DNA of 12,991 bases from an uncultured bacterium (GTDB lineage: Bacteria; Bacillota_A; Clostridia; Oscillospirales; Oscillospiraceae), in assembly GCA_945917385.1 (NCBI GenBank), contig CAMEHJ010000008.1, forward strand, positions 1-12,991, read 5' to 3'. How positions within the stretch are numbered: the stretch's first letter is position 1; each line of letters opens with the position of its first letter. The position numbers and the translations under genes were made by a program. Positions 8,201-12,991 of the stretch are shown piece after piece. The notes beneath the pieces are model-generated. The model worked only from the letters and a program-made list of their open reading frames with translations, made no database searches and was not told where the DNA came from.

Positions 8201-8794
8201 GGTCTTGACCATGTGCTTGCCTCCGGCGTGGACGTGAACATCCTCGTCGTTGACACCGAGGTTTACTCCAACACCGGCGGTCAGGCGTCCAAGGCCACGC
8301 CTATCGGAGCAGTTGCACAGTTTGCAAACGCGGGCAAGGCCACCGCGAAGAAGGACCTCGGCCGTATCGCCATGGTCTATGACAACGTCTATGTCGCCAA
8401 GGTCGCCATGGGCGCAAATCCCGCACAGCTCATCACCGCACTGAAAGAGGCGGAGAAGCACAAGGGTCCGTCCCTTATCATCGCATACGCGCCCTGCATC
8501 AACCACGGTCTTGTAAACGGCATGGGCAAGGTTCAGGAGGAGGAGAAGCTTGCGGTCGAGTGCGGCTACTGGCCGTTGTTCCGCTACATCCCCGAAAACA
8601 TTGCCGAGGGCAAGAACCCCTTCATCCTCGACAGCAAGGAGCCGAACGGCAAGCTGCGCGAGTTCATGATGGGCGAGGTTCGCTTCGCATCCCTGACCCG
8701 CACCTTCCCTGAGCGCGCGGAGCAGCTCTTCAAGGAGGCGGAGGAGTTTACCGCCAAGCGCTACGCAAGCTACAAGGTGCTTGCGGGTATGTGA
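5270..8794 (+). CDS. nifJ: pyruvate:ferredoxin (flavodoxin) oxidoreductase, single-chain
   Basis: This cytoplasmic enzyme oxidises pyruvate with CoA to acetyl-CoA and CO2 and passes two electrons to ferredoxin. It uses thiamine diphosphate and three [4Fe-4S] clusters. At 1174 residues it has the usual length of the fused single-chain form. Domains in order: N-terminal pyrimidine-binding domain with YPITPSSPMADH (31-42) and the likely thiamine-contacting Glu67; the gamma domain with GLGSDGTVGANK (from 426); a ferredoxin-like insert with CIGCNMCSLVCP (Cys 693, 696, 699, 703) and CQGCSSCANAC (Cys 749, 752, 755, 759); and the C-terminal thiamine domain with Cys815, Cys818, the GDG motif around 967-969, NTGGQ (1001-1005) and Cys1076, the last completing the third cluster. 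No key residue is missing. GGAGG at 5259-5263 lies 6 nt before the ATG. It appears monocistronic. Confidence 0.97.
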   Translation: MSKEIKHMKTMDGNEAAAYVSYAFTEVSTIYPITPSSPMADHVDDWAAHGKKNLFGQPVQIVELQAESGACGAMHGALETGSLATTYTASQGLMLMIPPMYRIAGSMLPGVMHVAARTVGTHSISIFGDHSDAMACRQTGFAMLCSGSVQECMDIAAVAHLSAIKGSIPFMHFFDGFRTSHEIQKIDVLDYEDLGKLLDWDCVQRFRDHALNSEHPTIRSTLQNPDTFFQSREACNTAYNALPDIVQAKMDAINELTGRDYKLFNYYGAPDAKYVAIAMGSVCEAMHEVVDYMNARGEKVGMIQVHLYRPFSAKHLAAALPASVEVISVLDRTKEPGSAGEPLFEDVCTALNETAFSGVKVLGGRYGLSSKDTIPAHVKAVFDNMKGEQKNHFTVGIVDDVTNTSLPVGENIVTAGKSIISCKFWGLGSDGTVGANKNSIKIIGDNTDQYAQAYFEYDSKKSGGVTKSHLRFGHEPIRSTYYVTMADFVACHKQSYMKSFDIVSEIKEGGTFLLNTDWTGKKLEAELTNRTKRILAQKHINFYTIDATAIAAEIGLGNRTNSVLQAAFFKLSGVLPIDEAVGYMKDAIIKTYSKKGEKIVNMNCAAIDAGLEKAVKIDVPAAWAELQDEEVVIDPTLPQYIRDIQIPINNQYGDKVPVSKFMPYADGVSPVETSKYERRGIATNVPRWIPENCIGCNMCSLVCPHAAIRPFLLTAEEAAAAPAGVVTKKAAGKGFENYTFRIQVDPIDCQGCSSCANACLAKNKALVMEPLESQMHEQPNWDWLIKLPQKANPMGKFSVKGSQFERPLYEFNGACAGCGEAPYMKLMTQLFGERMYVADATGCTYVVGSSAPTFPYATNAKGYGPAPSNSLFENNAEYSLGMCLSVEQMRTQAKTHAMAALEADIDEGLKAAIAAWLEKGDDPDLTREVSDALKEALAAADCANEDVRWLANRTDALVKKTMWMYGGDGWAYDIGYGGLDHVLASGVDVNILVVDTEVYSNTGGQASKATPIGAVAQFANAGKATAKKDLGRIAMVYDNVYVAKVAMGANPAQLITALKEAEKHKGPSLIIAYAPCINHGLVNGMGKVQEEEKLAVECGYWPLFRYIPENIAEGKNPFILDSKEPNGKLREFMMGEVRFASLTRTFPERAEQLFKEAEEFTAKRYASYKVLAGM

Positions 8795-8823
8795 GACTCT
8801 CACAAGTTAAAAATAATCGCACC

Positions 8824-8858
8824 ACGCCGGAGCAAAGCCCGCTTTGCTCCGGCGTTTC
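8824..8858 (+). terminator. terminator of nifJ
   Basis: ACGCCGGAGCAAAG and its exact complement form a perfect 14-bp stem with a CCCG loop, ending in TTT. The T-run is short, but the stem is very stable and sits 30 bp after the stop. A smaller repeat, GTGAG-ACT-CTCAC, spans the nifJ stop at 8790-8802. Confidence 0.8.
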
Positions 8859-8920
8859 TGCTCATAAAAAAGCTTTTTGACAGTCTCCCGATTCTGCGTC
8901 ATTCCCCGCTCAAACCGCTG

Positions 8921-8949
8921 TTGCAAAACAGGCCGGAACGGTCTATAAT
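8921..8949 (+). promoter_or_regulatory. promoter of the EamA-family transporter gene
   Basis: TTGCAA (-35, 8921-8926) and a perfect TATAAT (-10, 8944-8949) have the ideal 17-bp spacing. Transcription would start near 8956, at the edge of the hairpin at 8953-8996. Confidence 0.6.
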
Positions 8950-8952
8950 ACC

Positions 8953-8996
8953 AAATCGCGGCAGCCCGTTTCAGTCCGGCGGGAGCCGCGATTTTT
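8953..8996 (+). terminator. promoter-proximal terminator-like hairpin (possible attenuator)
   Basis: AAATCGCGGC (8953-8962) and GCCGCGATTT (8985-8994) form a perfect 10-bp stem with a 22-nt loop, and five T (8992-8996) end it. It begins almost at the predicted start of transcription. It could therefore stop most transcripts before the transporter gene, or be a backup terminator for nifJ if the promoter call is wrong. A transcript starting at 8956 would still keep about 7 GC-rich pairs. Confidence 0.45.
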
Positions 8997-9049
8997 CCGC
9001 GCTTTGTGAATTTATACGGCGCGCATCGTATGAAAGTCGGTGATTTGAA

Positions 9050-9982
9050 ATGGCTCATGAAAAAGCCCCGAGAGCAGGCGCGGGGGTATCCGCGTCCGCC
9101 GCGGCAGCCATTCCCTTTGCGGCGCTGGCGGCGGATATTCTCGGAAATGTTTTCTGGGGTCTGAGCAATATGTTTACAAGGGTGGCCCTTGCTTCGGCCT
9201 CCCCTACCATTCTGCTGTCGCACCGTTTTGTTCTGTCCTTTTTCATACTTCTGCTGCTCATGGCAACCGGGCGCTTTGAACTGCATCTCAAGGGCAAGCA
9301 CCTGTCCTCCGCACTGGGGGTCATTCTGTGTATGCCCGTCTACTACTTTTTGGAGAGCCGCGGTATTCTCTACACCAACGCCTCTTTCGCGGGGATGCTT
9401 ATCTCCGTGGTGCCGGTGGTGTCCATCGTCGCGGCGATTATCATGCTCAGAGAATATCCGACCAGAAAGCAGGTTTTCCTCAGCATTCTCCCCATTGTCG
9501 GCGTCATGCTGATAAGCTACAACGGCAGCGCACTGGGCGTTGTGACGGCTAAGGGCGCGCTGATTCTGGGGGCGAGCGTGCTTGTCAGCGCAATTTACAG
9601 GGTGGTCAATAAGCTCTCCTCCGCTGAATATACATTCTTTGAGCGGACATTTTTCGTCGTTGCCGCCTGCGCCGTTTTCTTCACGGTTCAGGCTGCCGCG
9701 GAGACCGGCGGCGACCTCGGCATTTATTTTGCGCCCCTCAGAGACAGAAGCTATCTGCTGTGTATGCTGTTTCTTGCCGTGTTCTGCTCGACGGGCGCAA
9801 ATCTTCTGGTAAACTACGCCATCCCCAAAATGCCTGTGGTAGTGTTTTCCGCCATTTCCTCTGTGAGTACGATATGCTCGCTGTTCAGCGGAATTCTTTT
9901 CCTGCATGAGCCGTTCAACGGAATGATGCTCTTTGGAGCAGCCCTGATATTATTTGGCATCTGGCAGGTTTCCAAATCCTGA
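9050..9982 (+). CDS. EamA-family (DMT superfamily) membrane transporter
   Basis: A 310-residue hydrophobic protein with about ten predicted membrane helices in two related halves (about residues 25-160 and 170-308), the layout of EamA/RhaT-like drug/metabolite transporters. Family features visible are GNVFWGLSNMFTRVAL in helix 1, an AL..T.AS.AG..IS..P helix-pair pattern (YTNASFAGMLISVVPVVSI), and the C-terminal segment LFLHEPFNGMMLFGAALILFG with its conserved Glu. Members export amino acids or other metabolites, but the substrate cannot be read from sequence. An in-frame stop just upstream fixes ATG 9050 as the first start. No good ribosome binding site precedes it, unlike every other complete gene here, so translation may be weak. 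The first 20 residues are unusually Ala/Gly-rich. Confidence 0.88.
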   Translation: MAHEKAPRAGAGVSASAAAAIPFAALAADILGNVFWGLSNMFTRVALASASPTILLSHRFVLSFFILLLLMATGRFELHLKGKHLSSALGVILCMPVYYFLESRGILYTNASFAGMLISVVPVVSIVAAIIMLREYPTRKQVFLSILPIVGVMLISYNGSALGVVTAKGALILGASVLVSAIYRVVNKLSSAEYTFFERTFFVVAACAVFFTVQAAAETGGDLGIYFAPLRDRSYLLCMLFLAVFCSTGANLLVNYAIPKMPVVVFSAISSVSTICSLFSGILFLHEPFNGMMLFGAALILFGIWQVSKS

Positions 9983-10015
9983 TCTTCCTTCCTTGCGCTG
10001 TTACAACCAAAAATT

Positions 10016-10025
10016 TGTATATACA
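10016..10025. promoter_or_regulatory. palindrome upstream of the dfx promoter
   Basis: TGTATATACA is a perfect 10-bp palindrome located 17 bp upstream of the -35 box. It could be an operator or activator site. It is short and AT-rich, so chance is a real alternative. Confidence 0.25.
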
Positions 10026-10042
10026 GTACATAGGCAAATGCA

Positions 10043-10071
10043 TTGACAGTATTCAATTTTTGTAGTATTAC
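10043..10071 (+). promoter_or_regulatory. promoter of the dfx leader and gene
   Basis: A perfect TTGACA (10043-10048) and TATTAC (10066-10071) are separated by 17 bp. Transcription would begin near 10077, giving a leader of about 220 nt before the dfx start. The self-complementary AATGCATT at 10037-10044 runs into the -35 box. Confidence 0.6.
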
Positions 10072-10077
10072 GCGGCA

Positions 10078-10299
10078 TACGAGTATAGAGGCGCGAAATC
10101 CATCAGTATGTGTCCTGTATAGCAGGAACGTCCGGGCATTGAAAGGGGCTTTTGCCTTGGCAGCCGCTTGATTTCATTTTGCAAATACCGTTACCGTCGG
10201 CGCGGCGGCGTAATAGAATATAGAGGCGGCCGCTGACTTCGTCAGCGTATATCAAGCCCTAATTATACAATGTTCAATGAATATTGAGAGGAGGACACT
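10078..10299 (+). ncRNA. structured 5' leader of dfx, partly resembling a lysine-riboswitch P2 region
   Basis: The first 80 nt carry three blocks in the order and spacing I recall for the lysine riboswitch: AGAGGCGCG (10087-10095), 9 nt, AGTA (10105-10108), a small hairpin (TCCTG/CAGGA, 10113-10127), then GAAAGGGG (10141-10148) and GCC (10154-10156). GAGGC (10088-10092) can pair with GCCTT (10154-10158), closing this arm. The conserved CCGAAG, GCTGG and CTGTCA blocks of the 3' half are not found. A second TATAGAGGCG copy lies at 10219-10228, before the hairpin CGCTGAC-TTC-GTCAGCG. A weak hairpin (TCAAT/ATTGA, 10274-10287) abuts the ribosome binding site. It may be a divergent or degenerate riboswitch, or an unrelated leader RNA; the ligand is unknown. 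Confidence 0.4.
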
Positions 10300-10674
10300 A
10301 TGGATCAGAAATTCTTCATCTGCGAAAACTGCGGCAATATTGTCACCCCTGTCAATGACAGTGGCGCTTCCCTCGTCTGCTGCGGCGATAAAATGACCTT
10401 GCTTATCCCCGGCGCCGTCAATGCCTCAAGAGAAGTTCATGTCCCCGTATGGAATGTGAAGGGCTGTCTGCTTCATGTCAAGGTCGGTGCAAAAGAACAC
10501 CCGATGCTGCCCGTACACTATATCGAGTGGATCGCCGTTCAGACCAAGCGGGGTCTCCGGTTCAAGCGCCTGCGCCCCGGTGAAAAGCCTGAGGCGCGCT
10601 TCGCTCTCTGCGCGGACGATGAGGTCGAGGCGGTCTTTGCCTACTGCAACATCCACAGTCTGTGGAAAAGCTGA
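10300..10674 (+). CDS. dfx: desulfoferrodoxin (two-iron superoxide reductase)
   Basis: A cytoplasmic non-heme iron protein that reduces superoxide to hydrogen peroxide using electrons from rubredoxin or similar donors, avoiding the oxygen released by dismutases. The 124-residue length matches the family. The N-terminal desulforedoxin-like domain has Cys8, Cys11, Cys27 and Cys28 (CENCG and VCCG) for the Fe(Cys)4 centre. The catalytic domain has the full Fe(His)4Cys set: His47, His67, His73, Cys116 and His119, in HVPV, EHPM, HYIEW and YCNIH. The active-site Glu is present (Glu45), but the Lys that normally follows it is Val46, an unusual change next to the iron. AGGAGG (10289-10294) sits 5 nt before the start. 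It is transcribed behind a long structured leader and is apparently monocistronic. Confidence 0.96.
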   Translation: MDQKFFICENCGNIVTPVNDSGASLVCCGDKMTLLIPGAVNASREVHVPVWNVKGCLLHVKVGAKEHPMLPVHYIEWIAVQTKRGLRFKRLRPGEKPEARFALCADDEVEAVFAYCNIHSLWKS

Positions 10675-10699
10675 AAATACAGACAGTCTGAATCGGCTA

Positions 10700-10744
10700 T
10701 TTGTCTCCGTTATCCTTGCGGTAACGGAGACAAAATGCTATACT
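10700..10744 (+). promoter_or_regulatory. promoter inside a perfect 13-bp inverted repeat (candidate operator)
   Basis: TTTGTCTCCGTTA (10700-10712) and TAACGGAGACAAA (10722-10734) are exact complements around 9 nt. An extended -10 (TG at 10736-10737, TATACT at 10739-10744) follows, and a TTGCGG -35 (10716-10721) lies in the loop with a 17-bp spacer. The repeat thus covers the -35 box and spacer, as expected of a repressor operator. It could also form the RNA 3' end of dfx, but AAAATG rather than a T-run follows it. A shorter repeat, CAGAC-A-GTCTG, lies at 10679-10689. Confidence 0.5.
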
Positions 10745-10809
10745 ATAAAAAATTGTAGTAACAAGCGCGAAAAGCGCCGAATAAGTTTACATAACTTGGA
10801 GGTATGGGA

Positions 10810-11571
10810 ATGAAGATTGCCGTTATCACCGGCGCGTCCGCCGGAATAGGAAGAGAATTTGTGTACGCCGTTGACCGGCAGTACGAGCTTGACGAGATTT
10901 GGGTCGTCGCCCGCAGGAAGGAGCGCCTTGAGGAACTGTCGGCAAGCTGCAAAACCCCTCTGCGCGCCGTGTGTCTTGATTTGTCGAAGCTTGACAGCGT
11001 TGACGAGTACGCCGCCATGCTCGACGCGGAGAAGCCGGAGATAAGCATCCTTGTCAATGCCGCGGGCTGCGGTGTGTTCGGCCCGTTTGCGGAAAATGAT
11101 TTGAAAAAACAGCTCTCCAGTGCCCAGCTCAATTCCCTCGCGCTCACCGCCATGTGCCATGTCAGCATCCCGTATATGCGCTCAGGCTCGGCAATCGTCA
11201 ACATGGGCTCAAACTCCGCGTGGCAGCCCGTACCCTACCAGACCGTGTACGGCGCAAGCAAGAGCTATGTTCTCAGCTTTTCCCGCGCGCTCGGACGCGA
11301 GCTTCGCTCCGCCGGCATCCACGTCATGTGCGTCTGCCCCGGCTGGATCAAGACAGAGTTTCAGCAGGTGGCCGAGCATGACAAGTACATCCGCTATGTT
11401 GACCGCTGGTACGGTCCGGACGAGGTCGCCGCGCAGGCGATGAAGGATCTTGCGAAGAAAAAGACCGTCTCCATCCTCGGTCACCCCGTTAGACGGCAGG
11501 TGCGCCTTGTAAAGTTTTTGCCCGTGAATCTCGTCATGGACATCTGGTGCAGGCAGCAGGGCATAGAATAA
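10810..11571 (+). CDS. short-chain dehydrogenase/reductase (SDR family)
   Basis: A cytoplasmic NAD(P)-dependent oxidoreductase of the classical SDR type, 253 residues. The start at 10810 is preferred because GGAGG (10798-10802) lies 7 nt before it; an ATG at 10804 would be only 1 nt from that site. The Rossmann glycine motif TGASAGIG (7-14) binds the cofactor. ARRKERL after strand 2 carries basic residues that suggest NADP rather than NAD (inference). NAAG begins at Asn83. The catalytic Ser134, Tyr147 and Lys151 (YGASK) are all present, followed by the usual CPGWIKTEF after strand 6. The C-terminal part is basic (VRRQVRLVKF) and somewhat hydrophobic, which may allow membrane association. The substrate is unknown. 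The gene has its own promoter within an inverted repeat. Confidence 0.9.
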   Translation: MKIAVITGASAGIGREFVYAVDRQYELDEIWVVARRKERLEELSASCKTPLRAVCLDLSKLDSVDEYAAMLDAEKPEISILVNAAGCGVFGPFAENDLKKQLSSAQLNSLALTAMCHVSIPYMRSGSAIVNMGSNSAWQPVPYQTVYGASKSYVLSFSRALGRELRSAGIHVMCVCPGWIKTEFQQVAEHDKYIRYVDRWYGPDEVAAQAMKDLAKKKTVSILGHPVRRQVRLVKFLPVNLVMDIWCRQQGIE

Positions 11572-11578
11572 ACGCCGA

Positions 11579-11624
11579 ATACTGCAAAACCGCAGGACAG
11601 CAAAGCGTCCTGCGGTTTCAGTAT
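11579..11624 (+). terminator. terminator of the SDR gene
   Basis: AAACCGCAGGAC pairs with GTCCTGCGGTTT around an 8-nt loop. An outer ATACTG/CAGTAT adds six pairs with a 2-nt bulge. The T-run is only three bases. The 33 bp at 11586-11618 recur exactly at 11888-11920. A second small hairpin, CTTTGCTC-AA-GAGCAAAG, follows at 11637-11654. Confidence 0.75.
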
Positions 11625-11701
11625 GTCAAAAAACTGCTTTGCTCAAGAGCAAAGAAACGGCAACTCAGACCGTTCCTTTGTCCAATAGAATTTGAACTAT
11701 T

Positions 11702-11845
11702 TCCTGCTCTTGGCTCTCCCTTTGGGAGAGCTGGCGGCGAAGCCGACTGAGAGGGCTAAAAACATGACCATACCATTCAGTATCGACGACGAACCCTCTC
11801 AGTCACCTGCGGTGACAGCTCTCCCGGAGGGAGAGCCAAGCAGGA
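11702..11845. repeat. nested palindromic (MITE-like) intergenic element
   Basis: The ends TCCTGCT-C-TTGGCTCTCCC and the complement of GGGAGAGCCAAGCAGGA (11829-11845) form near-perfect terminal inverted repeats of about 18 bp. Inside each end is a smaller hairpin: GCTCTCCC-TTT-GGGAGAGC (11713-11731) on the left and GCTCTCCC-GGA-GGGAGAGC on the right. Next come CGGC-GAA-GCCG on the left and GTCACC-TGC-GGTGAC on the right, then an 11-bp inverted pair GACTGAGAGGG (11745-11755) and CCCTCTCAGTC (11794-11804) around a 38-nt centre. No transposase is encoded. From memory, palindromic elements with GGCTCTCCC and GACTGAGAGGG are widespread between genes of gut Clostridia. Confidence 0.75.
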
Positions 11846-11887
11846 TTTCTTGTCCTTTTCAGGTAAAACAAGGTTCTTTGACAGTCT

Positions 11888-11922
11888 AAAACCGCAGGAC
11901 AGCAAAGCGTCCTGCGGTTTTT
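11888..11922 (-). terminator. bidirectional terminator of the MATE gene; exact copy of the SDR terminator
   Basis: AAAACCGCAGGAC pairs with GTCCTGCGGTTTT (13 bp) around AGCAAAGC. It has a T-run on both strands: TTTTT on the plus side and TTTT then AGAC on the minus side. It sits 15 bp beyond the MATE stop on the minus strand and also faces transcripts arriving from the SDR side. The 33 bp at 11888-11920 are identical to 11586-11618. Confidence 0.85.
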
Positions 11923-11936
11923 CATAAATATTTACA

Positions 11937-12991
11937 TTATGTAGCTTGAGCCTGCCTCGGTCCCCCGGCGAGTATCTTGTCGATTTGAAGCAGCATACAG
12001 GTCAGCGCGACAAGTGCCGAGACGATATCGCTGACGGGCTCGGCAAGAAACACCGCGAACACCTTGTTCGCCATGAGCTGCGGCAGAATGAAAATCAGAG
12101 GTATCAGCATAATTATCTTGCGCTGGCACGCGAGAAGCAAACTGATTTTTGCCTGTCCGAGCGCCATAAAGCTATGCTGGCATACTCCCTGCATACCGAA
12201 TGCGAACACGCCGGCCAGATAGATGCGCATTGCCCACGCGGTGTATTCCGTCAGCGCTGTGTCCCTCGTGAAGATTCCCGCGAAAAACTCCGGCGCTATC
12301 ATAACGGCCGCCCAGAATAATACCGTGTAGGTCAGGCAGACCGAAAGCGTGGCTTTGAACGCCTGCTTGACCCGCTCGGGCTTTCCCGCTCCGAAGTTGA
12401 AGCTGATTATGGGCTGTGCGCCCTGGCACACGCCCGTCATCGGCATCATAACAAGCTGGTACACGCTTGTCATGATCGTCATTGCCCCGACGGCCAGGTC
12501 GCCGCCGTAGCGCGACAGACTCGACGTGAAGGATATCGACAGCAGGCTCTCGGTTGAGAGCATTACAAACGTGGAAGCGCCGAGCGCAAGGCAGGGCAGG
12601 ATTATCTTTCCTTCAAGCTTCATGCCCTCTTTTGTGAGATGCAGTATGGTCTTTTTCCCCGTGAGGAAGCGCAGTATCCACACCGCGCCGACGGCCTGAC
12701 TCAAAATCGTTGCCAGCGCCGCTCCGCGCACGCCCAAACCCATGGCAAAGATGAATATGGGGTCGAGAACGATATTGATTACCGCGCCTATCAGGGTGGT
12801 CATCATGCTGATTTTCGCAAAGCCCTGCGTGGTAATGAACGGATTCATGCCCATGACCGTGAGTACGAACACCGTGCCCAGGATGTATATTCTGGCATAC
12901 TCCACCGCATACGGCAGCGTTGCGTCGCTCGCGCCGAACAGTCTCAGCAGCGCAGGAGCCGCGGCGTAGAAAACCCCTGTCAGCACAAGTG
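11937..12991 (-). CDS. MATE-family multidrug/metabolite efflux protein (N-terminus beyond the window)
   Basis: This is the C-terminal part (about 351 residues) of a membrane antiporter that exports drugs or metabolites using a Na+ or H+ gradient. The frame stays open to the right edge. The GTG at 12986-12984 is most likely an internal Val, because full MATE proteins run about 440-460 residues and the first helices are missing. Recognisable parts are GMNPFITTQGFAKISM, then INIVLDPIFIF followed by GVRGAALATILSQ (the repeat-1 end typical of the family), and the second half with a MTSVYQLVMMPMTGVCQGAQ region followed by PIISFNFGAGKPERVKQAF. The latter matches the family's NxGAxKPxRVK loop. The C-terminus ends without an added domain. 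It is convergent with the SDR gene. The substrate is unknown. Confidence 0.93.
   Translation of the reverse strand, partial: LVLTGVFYAAAPALLRLFGASDATLPYAVEYARIYILGTVFVLTVMGMNPFITTQGFAKISMMTTLIGAVINIVLDPIFIFAMGLGVRGAALATILSQAVGAVWILRFLTGKKTILHLTKEGMKLEGKIILPCLALGASTFVMLSTESLLSISFTSSLSRYGGDLAVGAMTIMTSVYQLVMMPMTGVCQGAQPIISFNFGAGKPERVKQAFKATLSVCLTYTVLFWAAVMIAPEFFAGIFTRDTALTEYTAWAMRIYLAGVFAFGMQGVCQHSFMALGQAKISLLLACQRKIIMLIPLIFILPQLMANKVFAVFLAEPVSDIVSALVALTCMLLQIDKILAGGPRQAQAT

Larger units (their letters stand above)
9983..10299 (+). other. intergenic region before dfx
   Basis: This 317-bp stretch has no gene. It contains a 10-bp palindrome (10016-10025), a promoter (10043-10071) and a structured transcribed leader (about 10078-10299). 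I see no clear terminator for the preceding transporter gene, so some readthrough into this leader is possible. Confidence 0.7.

Noticed and set aside
8877..8882. Perfect TTGACA after the nifJ terminator as a -35 box
   Set aside because: No -10-like sequence lies 16-18 bp downstream, and the same bases belong to a motif repeated at 11877-11887.
8807..9907. 366-codon antisense frame opposite the EamA-family gene
   Set aside because: The plus-strand frame gives a coherent ten-helix transporter. The antisense product is a charged, His/Gln/Arg-rich sequence without a family pattern, and it runs through the nifJ terminator.
10078..10260. Firm annotation as a lysine riboswitch
   Set aside because: Only the 5' half matches from memory; the conserved 3' blocks are missing and the gene is not lysine-related. 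I keep it as a resemblance only.
10475..10813. 112-codon frame overlapping the end of dfx
   Set aside because: It lies mostly inside dfx in another frame, is Ser/Arg-rich, and crosses the inverted-repeat promoter region.

Overview
The window looks like a chromosomal segment of a strictly anaerobic, moderately GC-rich gut Clostridium relative, probably Oscillospiraceae (clostridial cluster IV). This is inferred from GGAGG ribosome binding sites on most genes, a lipoprotein-type solute receptor, a single-chain pyruvate:ferredoxin oxidoreductase, a two-iron desulfoferrodoxin, and a nested palindromic intergenic element of a type common in such genomes. No genus can be assigned from the sequence alone. 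I saw no rRNA, tRNA, CRISPR array, phage gene or transposase.

Layout. Positions 1-360 are an AT-rich, gene-free regulatory region with a perfect CRP-type palindrome and a good promoter. Positions 394-5031 hold a complete branched-chain amino-acid type ABC importer operon (receptor, two permeases, two ATPases) in the order livK-H-M-G-F. A leaky-looking terminator follows the receptor gene and a strong one follows livF. Positions 5270-8794 hold nifJ/por with its own promoter, leader hairpin and terminator. Positions 9050-9982 encode an EamA/DMT-type transporter behind its own promoter and a promoter-proximal terminator-like hairpin. Positions 10300-10674 encode desulfoferrodoxin (superoxide reductase) behind a roughly 220-nt structured leader. 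Positions 10810-11571 encode a short-chain dehydrogenase/reductase whose promoter lies in a perfect 13-bp inverted repeat. Positions 11572-11936 hold two identical terminator hairpins flanking a palindromic element. From 11937 to the right edge is the 3' part of a MATE-family efflux gene on the minus strand, convergent with the rest.

How they fit. The liv operon imports amino acids (exact ligand unknown). PFOR turns pyruvate plus CoA into acetyl-CoA, CO2 and reduced ferredoxin, the core of anaerobic energy metabolism. PFOR is oxygen sensitive, and the nearby superoxide reductase would protect such iron-sulfur enzymes without making oxygen. That link is physiological inference, because the genes have separate promoters. 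The protein-coding content is ordinary. The parts most worth a second look are non-coding: the dfx leader RNA, whose 5' half resembles a lysine-riboswitch P2 region, several operator-like inverted repeats, and the duplicated terminator around the palindromic element. In addition, the desulfoferrodoxin has Val where the usual active-site Lys is found.
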